Assembly (NCBI GenBank): GCA_031459855.1
Contig: JAVKHP010000001.1
Coordinates: 62,001-126,000 of the forward strand
Length of the DNA: 64,000 bases
Direction of reading: 5' to 3'
Source of the DNA: Armatimonadota bacterium
GTDB lineage: Bacteria > Sysuimicrobiota > Sysuimicrobiia > Sysuimicrobiales > Humicultoraceae
Shown here: one piece after another, positions 35,256 through 43,316 of the stretch
Layout of the letters: every line of letters starts with the position of its first letter
Position numbering within the stretch: the first letter of the stretch is position 1
Notes under the pieces: model-generated
The model's database searches: none
What the model saw: the letters and a program-made list of their open reading frames with translations, nothing else
What the model was told of the DNA's origin: nothing
Made by a program: the position numbers and the translations under genes

Positions 35256-36236
35256 ATGCCCCTGATCCTCTCCGCCGCCCAGGTCCGTGACCTGCTGGAC
35301 ATGCGCGAGGCCATCGACGCCTGCGCCCAGGCGCTGGCCGAGCTCTCCGCCGGCCAGGCTGTGATGCCCGTGCGCACCACCACCGCCGTGCCCCCCCACG
35401 CCGGCGCGATGCTCTCCATGCCGGCCTACCTCGGCCGGGCCGATGCGCTGGGCAGCAAGATCGTCACCGTCTATGCCCGCAACCCGGAGCGCGGCCTGCC
35501 CACCATCCTCGCCGTGGTGCTCGTCCACGATCCCGCCACGGGCGCGGTGCTGGCGATCATGGACGGTGCCACCCTCACCGCCGTGCGCACGGCGGCCGCG
35601 TCGGGGGCCGCCACGCGCCACCTGGCTACGCCCGGGCCCAAGGTCCTGGCCGTGCTGGGCGCTGGCGTGCAGGGGCGAAGCCACCTGTGGGCGATGCGCG
35701 AGGTGGCGCAGGTGACCCGCTGTCGGATCTACTCGCGGACCCGGGCGAAGGCCGAGGCGTTCCAGCGCGACCTCGAACCGCGCTTCGGCGTGCCCATCGA
35801 CGTGGTCGACTCCGCGGAAGCGGCCGTGCGGGATGCCGATCTGGTCGTGCTGGCCACGACCGCCGTGCAGCCCATCGTGCGCTGGGAGTGGTTCCGCCCG
35901 GGCTGCCACATCAACGCCGTAGGCTCCCACGCCCCCACCGCGCGCGAACTCGACAGCGAGACCGTGGCGCGGGCGCGGGTCGTGGTGGACTCGCGCGAGG
36001 CCATCTTCACCGAGTGCGGCGACGTCCTGATCCCGCTGCAGGAAGGCCGCATCACCCGCGACCACGTCGCGGACGAGCTCGGCGAGGTGATCGAGGGGAC
36101 GAAGCCGGGGCGCACGCACCCCGACCAGGTCACGCTCTTCAAGTCGGTGGGCGTGGCGGTCGAAGACGTGGCCACCGCCGCGCTGGTCTACCGGAAGGCC
36201 CTGGCCCGTGGCGTCGGCACCATGGTGGACCTGTAG
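35256..36236 (+). CDS. Ornithine cyclodeaminase / mu-crystallin family protein
   Basis: The 326-aa NAD(P)-binding protein shows the family features SAAQVRDLLDMREAIDAC, MSMPAYLGRADALGSKIVTVY, DGATLTAVRTAAASGAATRHL, the Rossmann loop VLAVLGAGVQGRSHLWAM and INAVGSHAPTARELD. Members include ornithine cyclodeaminase, alanine dehydrogenase and ketimine reductases; the substrate cannot be told here. ATG 35256 follows TAGGAGCG. It is the first plus-strand gene in the window. A weak promoter (TTGCCA at 35200, TACACT at 35221, 15-base spacing) lies upstream. Confidence 0.87.
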   Translation: MPLILSAAQVRDLLDMREAIDACAQALAELSAGQAVMPVRTTTAVPPHAGAMLSMPAYLGRADALGSKIVTVYARNPERGLPTILAVVLVHDPATGAVLAIMDGATLTAVRTAAASGAATRHLATPGPKVLAVLGAGVQGRSHLWAMREVAQVTRCRIYSRTRAKAEAFQRDLEPRFGVPIDVVDSAEAAVRDADLVVLATTAVQPIVRWEWFRPGCHINAVGSHAPTARELDSETVARARVVVDSREAIFTECGDVLIPLQEGRITRDHVADELGEVIEGTKPGRTHPDQVTLFKSVGVAVEDVATAALVYRKALARGVGTMVDL

Positions 36237-36254
36237 CCGAGCAGAAGACTGACT

Positions 36255-36361
36255 GTCGCAAACGGCACGACGGCTGCTGGTCGTGCCTGGCCGGTCGCCA
36301 CGGCCACGCTGCTGCTGTGGTGGAGTCGCAAATGGCACGACGGCGTGCTGGTCGTGCCTGG
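36255..36361. repeat. Paired direct repeat A with internal hairpins (36-37 bp, period 70)
   Basis: Copies at 36255-36290 and 36325-36361 share GTCGCAAA, then GGCACGACGGC, then TGCTGGTCGTGCCTGG, differing by one substitution and one inserted G. Each copy contains the inverted repeat GGCACGAC/GTCGTGCC, able to form an 8-bp stem. The pair lies 18 bases after the cyclodeaminase-family gene and before the convergent DUF2207 gene, so the hairpins may end transcription from both sides. Confidence 0.7.
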
Positions 36362-36412
36362 AGTGCGCTGGACTCGTGCGATGGACGCGTGCGATGCAGG
36401 CGGGGCGCTGCC

Positions 36413-38278
36413 CTACCCCGCCCGGCTGCGCCCCCCGCCCCCTCCGCCTCCCCCGCCCCTGCCGAACCCGCCACCCGTGCGCGACGCCGTGGTCAGGGCC
36501 CTGGACAGGTTCTGGAAGTTCCGGAACGACCGCACCATGGCGTCGAGCGATCCGACCCCAGCGGCCTGCGGCCCATCGGCTGCCGAGCCCGAGCGGAACC
36601 ACCGCGCCCGCGGCGGAGGGTGGCCCAGGTCGACGGCGACCCGCTTGAGGTTCTCCAGCAGTCTTTCGGCCACCCCCAGGGCTGTAGCGTACACCAGGTA
36701 CGTGTCCCAGAGCGGCAGCAGCGCGGGACCCGCGTCCTTCATCGCGGAGAAGTCGGCCATGAAGCGGCGGAAGGCGTCCCAGCGTTTGACCTCGAGGGCG
36801 GCGTCGGCGGTCCGGCGCGACAGGCTCTTCGCCGCCAGCCCCAGGAGCGGGAACCCCACCGGGAGCACGACAGCCAGGCTCCCCGGCGCTACCCAGAACG
36901 CGCCGACCATGAGGCCGAAGAGCCCCAGCATGAACACGTTCCGCGCCGTCTCGCTCCGCCGGTCGTCCAGGGGGAAGTGGCGCTCCTCGAACCACCGCCG
37001 CAGGGTGGCTCCCCACGCCTCCACGAAACGCAGGAACGTGCTCTTCCGGCCCTCCATCCGCCTGCCCCAGGCCTCGATCTGGTCGCTGGTAACCTCGTCC
37101 TCGGCCCCGGCCCGCCGGAACACCACCTGCAGGATCTCCACCTCGAAGGGCTCCAGGGCTCGCTCGTCCCGCGCACGGTCCACCGCACGGGCCGCAAGCA
37201 GCGCCCGTCCTTTGTCCGTGAGCCGGTACACCAGGTCCGTGTCGCGAAACAGCCCCGTGCCCAGGAGCCCCGCGCTCTCGCGTTCCTCCACCTCCAGGTA
37301 GCCCAGACGCGCGGCCTCCAGCAACGTGGCGGCGAAGCCCCGCGCGAGGTCCTCGGGCCGGGCGCGAGACTGCGCCAGGATGGCCGACACCACCGCGGGC
37401 GGGATCGCTCTCGGCGGCTCGCGCTCGTAAATCCCCTCGTAGGAGATCGGCGGCTCGCGGCCATATCTCAGGTACGTCCACACGTAGGCCCCCACCAGGG
37501 CCAGCGCCACCAGGACGAGGTCGGCGGCCCTCCTCAAAGCTCCTGCCCCCTGGCGCAGTTCTCCCGCCACCTGGCGGCGCTCGTCTTCCAGCAGGCTCTC
37601 GTAGGTCTCGCTGCGCAGCAGGGGCGCTGCGGGGAACAGGGCCGGGTCCAGCAAGGCCCGCACTTCCACGAAGGAGTCCTGCGGCACCCGCCGCACCTGC
37701 ACGCGCGCGCTGGCGAGGTCGGGGGCGATCTCCAGGTCCCCGGGCTCCGTACGGCTGTGGACGAACACCTTGAACAGGTTGGGGTTGGGCCGCGGCAGGG
37801 AGACGGTGACGCGGACCACCCCGATGGGCGCGTGGTCGCCTTCCACCGCCTGCCAGTAGAACTGCGCGACGTCCGCGTAGCGCTGCACCGCGTGCGTGAT
37901 GCGGTAGCGGATCTGGAAGCGCTTCGTGGTATCCCGCGCGTGGTACGTCCACCGCAGGACCTCCTCGTCCCCCTCCCGCCGCTGGGTGAACGGCAGGGCG
38001 TCGCCGGTGTCGGCGTCCCAGACGCCCACGTAGCGGAGCCCGTAGGTGCCGTACCTGCCCCTCGTGGACCGCCGCACCTCCGCCCACGAGAACGTTCCCT
38101 CGAAGCGGAAGGCCCGGACTTCCTGGGCGTCGGCGGACCCGTCGGGCAGGAGGCGGAACGAGACGTCCACCGAGGGGTGGTCGTACGACGTGGCCCACGC
38201 GGCACCGGCCGCGAGTCCGCCCAGCACGGCGGCCAGCGCCGCCAGCGCAAGCGCGTCCCGCCTTCCCCCGCGTCTCAT
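36413..38278 (-). CDS. DUF2207 membrane protein
   Basis: The 621-aa protein has a signal peptide (LALAALAAVLGGLAAGAAWA), an extracytoplasmic DUF2207 domain (about 30-250, VDVSFRLLPDGSADAQEVRAF), a TM segment (LVLVALALVGAYVWTYL) and a cytoplasmic winged-helix-like part. A TM hairpin (FMLGLFGLMVGAFWVAPGSLAVVLPVGFPL split over two helices) and a C-terminal Gly-rich tail ending GGGFGRGGGGG follow. These features are standard for DUF2207 (YciQ-like) proteins, whose role is unknown. ATG 38278 has an AGAGGGGG site. Confidence 0.85.
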   Translation of the reverse strand: MRRGGRRDALALAALAAVLGGLAAGAAWATSYDHPSVDVSFRLLPDGSADAQEVRAFRFEGTFSWAEVRRSTRGRYGTYGLRYVGVWDADTGDALPFTQRREGDEEVLRWTYHARDTTKRFQIRYRITHAVQRYADVAQFYWQAVEGDHAPIGVVRVTVSLPRPNPNLFKVFVHSRTEPGDLEIAPDLASARVQVRRVPQDSFVEVRALLDPALFPAAPLLRSETYESLLEDERRQVAGELRQGAGALRRAADLVLVALALVGAYVWTYLRYGREPPISYEGIYEREPPRAIPPAVVSAILAQSRARPEDLARGFAATLLEAARLGYLEVEERESAGLLGTGLFRDTDLVYRLTDKGRALLAARAVDRARDERALEPFEVEILQVVFRRAGAEDEVTSDQIEAWGRRMEGRKSTFLRFVEAWGATLRRWFEERHFPLDDRRSETARNVFMLGLFGLMVGAFWVAPGSLAVVLPVGFPLLGLAAKSLSRRTADAALEVKRWDAFRRFMADFSAMKDAGPALLPLWDTYLVYATALGVAERLLENLKRVAVDLGHPPPRARWFRSGSAADGPQAAGVGSLDAMVRSFRNFQNLSRALTTASRTGGGFGRGGGGGGGGGRSRAG

Positions 38279-38293
38279 CGTGGCCCCCTCTCG

Positions 38294-38408
38294 CGCGTGG
38301 GCTGCCCGGATCCCTGTGGCACCTGCACTACTGCTCGATGGACTCCACAAGGATCCACGCCCCGTTGACGACCCGCGTGGGCTGCCCGGATCCCCGTGGC
38401 ACCTGCAC
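38294..38408. repeat. Paired direct repeat B (35 bp, period 80)
   Basis: Two copies, 38294-38328 and 38374-38408, of CGCGTGGGCTGCCCGGATCC followed by C(T/C)GTGGCACCTGCAC, with a single mismatch, lie between the DUF2207 start and the RidA end. The 45 bases between them are unrelated. The rest of this 358-base gap (38279-38636) holds no recognisable gene. Confidence 0.75.
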
Positions 38409-38636
38409 GGACGCCGTGAAGTTCGTCGCCGGGCCGCGACAGCGCGCGACACGCATCCCTCAGCGCATCACGGTCGTCAGGGACGGGACGTGTCCAGTGC
38501 GGCGGGCGCCGTGCCGGCCCGGGAACCACCCAGCGCCCCGCAACCGGCAGGAGCCCCCGGGAATGAGCAGTGCGTGTGGTGCGCCGTCGGAATACCCCGG
38601 CGTCCTGCGCCCGTACCGGGGCGCAGGGTCAGGCGC

Positions 38637-39020
38637 CTACCCGAGGGCGATGCACTCGATCATGACCAGCGCGTCGCGGGGCAGCCTGGCGACCTGCACC
38701 GTGGTGCGCGCTGGCGGCAGGTCGCGGAAGTACGCCGCGTACTCTTCGTTCATCGCGCCGAAGTCGGCCAGGTCCTTGAGGTAGACCGTCGTCTTGACGA
38801 CGCGGTCCAGCGACGAGCCCGCCGCCTCCAGCACCGCCCGCAGGTTGTCCAGGACGCGCCGCGTCTGGGTCTTGATGTCGGTGCCGGCGAGTTGCCCAGT
38901 GGCCGGGTCGAGCGGGATCTGCCCCGAGAGGTAGAGGACGCCGCCTGCCCGGATCGCCTGCGAGTACGGGCCGATGGGCAGGGGCGCGCCGTCGCTGCGA
39001 ATCACGTCCTTGGTCGGCAT
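38637..39020 (-). CDS. RidA family (YjgF/UK114) enamine/imine deaminase
   Basis: The 127-aa protein shows [49 protein letters not shown], the [21 protein letters not shown] run split across the domain, and [21 protein letters not shown] with the substrate-binding Arg and Glu. RidA hydrolyses reactive 2-aminoacrylate and similar enamines released by PLP enzymes. ATG 39020 has GGAGGACC just upstream; the longer frame adds seven unlikely residues. The CysM-type PLP enzyme nearby could be one source of such enamines. Confidence 0.92.
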   Translation of the reverse strand: MPTKDVIRSDGAPLPIGPYSQAIRAGGVLYLSGQIPLDPATGQLAGTDIKTQTRRVLDNLRAVLEAAGSSLDRVVKTTVYLKDLADFGAMNEEYAAYFRDLPPARTTVQVARLPRDALVMIECIALG

Positions 39021-39221
39021 TTGGTCCTCCTGTGCGCGCACAACGCATGGCGCGGCGCTCGTGGCGGAGTTCGCGCGGCCCGGCGCGATTCCTCTTCACG
39101 GCGGACGACACGGTCAGCGCCACCGTGGCACCCCCTCGAGCGTGGCGGCCGCGTCCCGTGGTGGGGGCATGGCACCGCGAGCCCGCACCGTTGGGCGCGG
39201 ACCACAGAGGTGCCCCGGCGG

Positions 39222-39467
39222 TTATCCGGTCTGGATCGTGATCCCCAGGAGGCGGGCGAGGTCCCGGCGCAGCGGTTCGGGTGCCCGCTCGCCGCGGCAC
39301 TTGTACTGGATGATCTCGCGCAGGCGCCGCTCGAACTCGGCGTGTTGTCGGCAGGGCAGGCAGCGGGCGATGTGGCGCTGCAGGTCCTCGCACAGCGGCG
39401 CGTCGGCCTCGCCGTCGAGATATGTCCACAGCTGCCGGAGGAGCTCGTGACAGTCGATCTCGCTCAT
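39222..39467 (-). CDS. Zinc-binding anti-sigma factor (RsrA-like)
   Basis: The 81-aa protein carries a ZAS-type zinc motif: Cys6 (MSEIDCHELL), then RHIARCLPCRQH giving His32-x3-Cys36-x2-Cys39. This is the layout of RsrA, where disulfide formation under thiol stress frees the sigma factor. It starts at ATG 39467 overlapping the stop of the ECF sigma gene by four bases, which gives stoichiometric synthesis. The tail EPLRRDLARLLGITIQTG is not informative. Redox sensing is inferred from the motif. Confidence 0.85.
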   Translation of the reverse strand: MSEIDCHELLRQLWTYLDGEADAPLCEDLQRHIARCLPCRQHAEFERRLREIIQYKCRGERAPEPLRRDLARLLGITIQTG

Positions 39468-40150
39468 CGGTGGCCCTTGCTGCGGGGCGGCGGCCCCGAT
39501 GGCCCGGTCTCCGGCGCCGTCCGCTCGGAGGCGGCGCGATCGCCGTTGACGTATCCGGCGCGCTTCGCGTAGTCCCACAGGAGCCGCTGCAGGTGGCGTC
39601 GGCCGCGGTAGAGGCGGGACATGACCGTCCCGATGGGAATGCCGAGGATCTCCGCGATCTCCCGGTACGAGAACTCCTCGAGGTCGGCCAGGATCACGGC
39701 CATGCGGAACGGCTCGGGCACCTGCTCCAGGGCCGCCTTCACGTCGGCGTCCATGATGCGGGCCAGCAGCGCCTCCTCGGGATCGCCGGCCCGTCGGTAC
39801 TCCTCGCTCTCCTGCGCCTTGGCGTACAGGTAGAAGTCGCCCACGTCCTCCTGGTCGACCAGCTCCGGTTCCCGCGACGCCCGCCGGTAGCTGTCGATGT
39901 AGGCGTTCATGAGGATCTTGTACAGCCAGGCCCGCGCGTTGGTGCCCGGCTGGAACGTGTGGAACGACCGCCAGGCCTTGAGGAAGGTGTCCTGCACGAG
40001 GTCCTCGGCCGCGGTGCGGTTGCGGGTCAGGCGCAACGCAGTGCCGTAGAGGCTGTCGAGGTGCTCGTTGACCAGGGTCTCGAACCTGGCGCGGTCCTCC
40101 TGGGAGACCGTGGGAGACGGATGCCCCGAGGTCACGGTGCACAGCCCCAT
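39464..40150 (-). CDS. ECF sigma factor, SigR/RpoE-like
   Basis: The 228-aa factor has sigma region 2 (FETLVNEHLDSLYGTALRLT, AAEDLVQDTFLKAWRSFHTF, NARAWLYKILMNAYIDSYR) and region 4 (LEQVPEPFRMAVILADLEEF, SYREIAEILGIPIGTVMSRL). These match SigR-type ECF factors paired with zinc anti-sigma proteins, and such a gene follows directly. Likely targets are thiol and oxidative stress genes. ATG 40150 has a GGGGAAG site; later GTG starts are possible since the first 15 residues are not conserved. Confidence 0.9.
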   Translation of the reverse strand: MGLCTVTSGHPSPTVSQEDRARFETLVNEHLDSLYGTALRLTRNRTAAEDLVQDTFLKAWRSFHTFQPGTNARAWLYKILMNAYIDSYRRASREPELVDQEDVGDFYLYAKAQESEEYRRAGDPEEALLARIMDADVKAALEQVPEPFRMAVILADLEEFSYREIAEILGIPIGTVMSRLYRGRRHLQRLLWDYAKRAGYVNGDRAASERTAPETGPSGPPPRSKGHR

Positions 40151-40276
40151 GGCTTCCCCTGCCCCAACGCCCGAGGGAGTCGGCGCATTCCCACCGCGGT
40201 GCCCCCGTGCATCGCTGCGCCCTGGGCGGTGCCCCTGGAGCCGCACCGGTCGCCGCAGCCAGCCGCCACCGCTGCC

Positions 40277-40759
40277 CTATCGCCTCCGGACGATGGGGCG
40301 GCGGGCGCGCACCGGGGCCCGCGCCGGCGCCGTCCCTGCCTGGGCCAGGGCGACGGGAGCAGGGCGGAGGTCGGCCAGCGTGAGCCGGTTGAGGACGCCG
40401 TCGGCCGCGGCCTGCACGGCCCGCCAGACGGGACGCAACCCGCAGCCGTCGACGAACGCGCAGTCGGGATCGTCCACCTCGACGCACCACCACGGCGCCG
40501 TGGTGCCTTCCAGCACCTCGAACGCCTCCCGCAGCGTGATGGCCGACGGTGGCCGCGACAGCACGTGCCCGCCGTGCGGCCCCCGCTTGCTTTCCACCAA
40601 CCCGGCGCGCCGCAACGCCGCCATCAGCTGGTTGAGGTAGGGCTCCGGCAGCCCCTGGCGCTCGGCGATCTGCCGGCTGTGCACCGGCCCCTCGCCGTAG
40701 TGCGCCACCAGGTCCAGCAGGGCCCGCAACCCGTACTCGGCCCGCGTCGAGACCCTCAT
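40277..40759 (-). CDS. Rrf2 family transcriptional regulator (IscR/CymR-like)
   Basis: The 160-aa regulator has the Rrf2 winged helix: MRVSTRAEYGLRALLDLVAH, SRQIAERQGLPEPYLNQLMA, LRRAGLVESKRGPHGGHVLS. Three cysteines in WWCVEVDDPDCAFVDGCGL sit where IscR-type proteins bind an Fe-S cluster. The gene is the last of the cysteine operon and overlaps mec by four bases, so it may sense cysteine or Fe-S status and control that operon, as CymR does in Bacillus. The target is inference. Confidence 0.87.
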   Translation of the reverse strand: MRVSTRAEYGLRALLDLVAHYGEGPVHSRQIAERQGLPEPYLNQLMAALRRAGLVESKRGPHGGHVLSRPPSAITLREAFEVLEGTTAPWWCVEVDDPDCAFVDGCGLRPVWRAVQAAADGVLNRLTLADLRPAPVALAQAGTAPARAPVRARRPIVRRR

Positions 40760-41178
40760 GCGATCACCAGCTCCTCCTCGGTGACCACGCCGTCGCGGAT
40801 CCGAAAGGCCCGGACCTCGACGGCCTCGGCCGGCGCTGCGGGGTCGCGGAGCGAGACGATGACGTACGCTGCGTCGGGGTAGTACGCCTTGGCGATGTCG
40901 GTGCGCGACGGGTAGGCGGCCGACTGGGTGTGGGAGTGGTAGATCCCCAGCAGCTCCAGCCCCGCGTCGTCGATCTCGCGGAAGAGGCGCAGCTGCTCGT
41001 GGGGGTCCAGCCGGTACGTGTACGGACTCTGGTCGGCGTTGCGGCCCCGGTAGACGCGCACCACGCGGTCGCCGACACCTGCCAGGAGCCCGCAGCACTC
41101 GTTGGGGTGCTCGGCGCGCGCGTGCTCGATCATGGCGTCCACCTGCGCCCGCTCCAGGATCAGGCCCATCCCGTTCAT
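40756..41178 (-). CDS. mec: JAMM/Mov34 metallopeptidase (Mec-like, CysO-cysteine peptidase)
   Basis: The 140-aa protein has a full JAMM zinc motif: Glu27 in HPNECCGLL, and HSHTQSAAYPSRTD (His81, His83, Ser91, Asp94; HxHx7SxxD). In Mycobacterium, Mec cuts cysteine from the C-terminus of the CysO-cysteine adduct formed by CysM. The same neighbours, cysM and a cysO-type gene, lie in this operon. The start overlaps the cysM stop (TAATG). A TATAAT string just before it is the coincidental result of this overlap. Confidence 0.9.
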   Translation of the reverse strand: MNGMGLILERAQVDAMIEHARAEHPNECCGLLAGVGDRVVRVYRGRNADQSPYTYRLDPHEQLRLFREIDDAGLELLGIYHSHTQSAAYPSRTDIAKAYYPDAAYVIVSLRDPAAPAEAVEVRAFRIRDGVVTEEELVIA

Positions 41179-42182
41179 TATATACCGGACGTCCTGGCGC
41201 CGGCCCCACCAGCAGGCCCCCGCGGCCCCGGCGGAGGAGCCAGGCGCGCGGCGCGCCAGACGGCCGTGGAGAGGTACCGGTCGCCCGCGTCCGGGAAGAC
41301 CACGACGACGACGCCCTCGCGCAGGTCCCGGGCGACCGCCAGCGCCGCCGCCAGCGCGGCGCCCGACGAGGGCCCCACGAACAGCCCCTCCGTGGCCGCC
41401 AGGCGCCGGGTGAGCGCGTAGGCGTCGTCGGTGCCCACGCGCAGGGTCCGGTGCGGCACCGACGGATCGTAGATGGCGGGGACGAGGGCAGACGGCAGGT
41501 GCTTCAGGCCCTCGATGCCGTGGAAGGCGTCGTCGGGCTCGACCGCCACGATCTCGACCGCAGGGTTCGTCTCGCGCAGGCGCCGGCCGACGCCGACGAC
41601 CGTGCCGCTGGTGCCCACGCCGGCGACGAAGTGCGTGATGCGCCCGTGGGTCTGGCGGACGATCTCGGGACCGGTGGTGTCGTAGTGGGCCTGCCAGTTG
41701 CTGGGGTTGCTGTACTGGTCGAGGTAGACGTACCGGTCCGGCGCCTGAGTGGCCATCTGCCGGGCCACCAGGATGGCGCCGTCGGAGCCCTCCAGCGGGT
41801 CGGAGAGCACGAGCTCGGCGCCAAACGCCCGCAGGATCCCCTTGCGCTCCTCGCTGGCGTTCCCCGGCAGCACCAGCGTGACGCGGTAGCCCTTGGCGGC
41901 CCCGATCATGGCGTAGGCGATGCCGGCGTTGCCGCTGGTGGAGTCCAGGATGACCTGGCCGGGCCGCAACCGCCCCTGGCGCTCGGCGTCCTCCACGATG
42001 CGCAGGACGGGGCGGTCCTTGACCGAACCGCCGGGGTTCTGCGACTCGAGCTTGGCGTACAGCTCGACCCCTGCGGGCAGCGGTGCGATCCGCGCCAGGC
42101 GGACCAGCGGCGTGTTGCCGATCAGGTCCAGGATCCCGCCGGCGATCGGCGTCGGCGCGGAGGGCACGAACCGGTACGCCAT
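41178..42182 (-). CDS. cysM: Cysteine synthase CysM (probably O-phosphoserine/CysO-dependent)
   Basis: The 334-aa PLP enzyme has the Schiff-base Lys55 in NPGGSVKDRPVL, the substrate loop ILDSTSGNAGIAYAMIGA, AGVGTSGTVVGVGRRLRE for phosphate binding and VGPSSGAALAAAL near the C-terminus. Neighbouring CysO-like and Mec-like genes point to the mycobacterial CysM type, which uses O-phosphoserine and CysO thiocarboxylate in place of O-acetylserine and sulfide. The upstream gene may supply the phosphoserine. It overlaps its neighbours on both sides (TGATG and TAATG). Substrate preference is inference. Confidence 0.9.
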   Translation of the reverse strand: MAYRFVPSAPTPIAGGILDLIGNTPLVRLARIAPLPAGVELYAKLESQNPGGSVKDRPVLRIVEDAERQGRLRPGQVILDSTSGNAGIAYAMIGAAKGYRVTLVLPGNASEERKGILRAFGAELVLSDPLEGSDGAILVARQMATQAPDRYVYLDQYSNPSNWQAHYDTTGPEIVRQTHGRITHFVAGVGTSGTVVGVGRRLRETNPAVEIVAVEPDDAFHGIEGLKHLPSALVPAIYDPSVPHRTLRVGTDDAYALTRRLAATEGLFVGPSSGAALAAALAVARDLREGVVVVVFPDAGDRYLSTAVWRAARLAPPPGPRGPAGGAGARTSGI

Positions 42183-43033
42183 CACTCGTCGTAGAGCACG
42201 GTGGGCTCGGGGTAGAGACGCACGCGGTGCTCCAGGAGGCGGGCGCGGATCGCCTCGTCGAGACGTGCCTGCTTGTCTGCGGTCCCCTCCGGCCCGCGCA
42301 GCAGCGCCAGGTCCACGTTCACCCGCAGCGCCCGCAGGGGAATCACGTGCCGGCTGATGCCCGTCGGGAGCTTCTCCGGCAGGTCCGCGATGGCGCGCAC
42401 GTCGGCCTTCGACAGGCGCGGGAAGACCACGAGCGCATCGGCCCGGCCGTACTCGCGGGCCAGGGCCTCCAGCGCCGCCGGCTGGACCCGATAGATCGTC
42501 TGGCGTCCCTTGTATGTCGCCACGACCACATGCATGGCGCGGATACGTCCGGCGAGGTCCGGGCTCCCGGGCATGCCGAACACCCCGGCGCGGGTCACCA
42601 GCCCGCAGGCAAGACGCCCGCTTGCCAGTCCGGCCTGCAAATCGTCGGCGGACACGGGCTCCCACCGGCCGGCGGCGCGGACCGCGCCGGCGTCGTCGGG
42701 CAGCAGGTGGGCCCAGACGTCCAGCACCACCGCAGGATCGTCGTAGTCGACCACCTGCACCACCTGGTGGGGGGCGCCCACCTGCTGCAGCGCCGTAACG
42801 CGGTTCGCGCCGTCGAGGACGACGTAGGTCTCGCCGCCCAGGGGCGCCACCACCGGAGGATTGCGCAGCACCCCGTCGGCCGCCAGACGCCGCGCCAGGC
42901 GCGCGACCCGCTCGGGGTCGCACTCCTCGTGCAGGCGCAGCGCTGCCGAGGGGACGACGCGGAGGTCGGGCAGCCGTGTGCGGGCCGCCGCGACCGGCCC
43001 GGAGGCCCGCGGGACGCCGGTGCGCTCGCTCAC
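42182..43033 (-). CDS. ParB/sulfiredoxin-fold protein, putative free serine kinase (SbnI/SerK-like)
   Basis: The 283-aa protein opens with a ParB-like domain: LRLHEECDPERVARLARRL, ADGVLRNPPVVAPL, YVVLDGANRVTALQQVGA and QVVQVVDYDD. HEE, LRNP and LDGxNR are the pattern of SbnI and archaeal SerK, which phosphorylate free L-serine to O-phosphoserine, rather than of chromosome-partitioning ParB. There is no HTH, no parA and no parS. Its place between cysO and cysM fits supply of the CysM substrate. GTG 43033 overlaps the cysO stop (GTGA). Kinase function is inferred. Confidence 0.72.
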   Translation of the reverse strand: MSERTGVPRASGPVAAARTRLPDLRVVPSAALRLHEECDPERVARLARRLAADGVLRNPPVVAPLGGETYVVLDGANRVTALQQVGAPHQVVQVVDYDDPAVVLDVWAHLLPDDAGAVRAAGRWEPVSADDLQAGLASGRLACGLVTRAGVFGMPGSPDLAGRIRAMHVVVATYKGRQTIYRVQPAALEALAREYGRADALVVFPRLSKADVRAIADLPEKLPTGISRHVIPLRALRVNVDLALLRGPEGTADKQARLDEAIRARLLEHRVRLYPEPTVLYDE

Positions 43034-43305
43034 ACGCCGCCGGCCATGGCGGGCAGGATCGCCACCTCGTCGCCGTCGGTCAGCGGTGTCTGCAGCCCGG
43101 CCAGGCTGCGGATCTCGGTGGCGTTCACGAAGATGTTGACGTAGGCGCGCAGGGCGCCGTGCTCGTCCAGCACGTAGTTGCGCACGCCGGGGTGCTGGGC
43201 GTCGAGCCGGTCCAGCAGGTCCGCCACGGAGTCGGCGGCCACCACGATGCGCGTCTGTCCGCCGGTCAGGCGGCGCAGCGGCGCCGGGATGAGGACAGTC
43301 GCCAT
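43030..43305 (-). CDS. cysO: CysO/MoaD/ThiS-family sulfur carrier with C-terminal GGV
   Basis: The 91-aa ubiquitin-like protein starts MATVLIPAPLRRLTGGQT and has the MoaD-type closing LTDGDEVAILPAMAGGV. Sulfur carriers are activated by adenylation and thiocarboxylation of a terminal Gly-Gly. Here one valine follows the GG, so it must be trimmed first, possibly by the JAMM peptidase of the same operon. By context it is the sulfur donor of CysM. The E1-like activating enzyme (MoeZ) is not in the window. ATG 43305 has a GAGGCAGAG site. Confidence 0.87.
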   Translation of the reverse strand: MATVLIPAPLRRLTGGQTRIVVAADSVADLLDRLDAQHPGVRNYVLDEHGALRAYVNIFVNATEIRSLAGLQTPLTDGDEVAILPAMAGGV

Positions 43306-43316
43306 GGTCTCTGCCT

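Noticed and set aside
41177-41182. TATAAT string just before the JAMM gene, as a promoter for a leaderless transcript
   Set aside because: It arises from the overlap of the cysM stop (TAA) with the mec start (TAATG). No -35 box is present at the right distance, and the operon structure explains expression.
42182-43033. ParB-like protein as a chromosome- or plasmid-partitioning gene
   Set aside because: There is no HTH domain, no parA and no parS-like sites, and it is embedded in a cysteine operon with overlaps on both sides.
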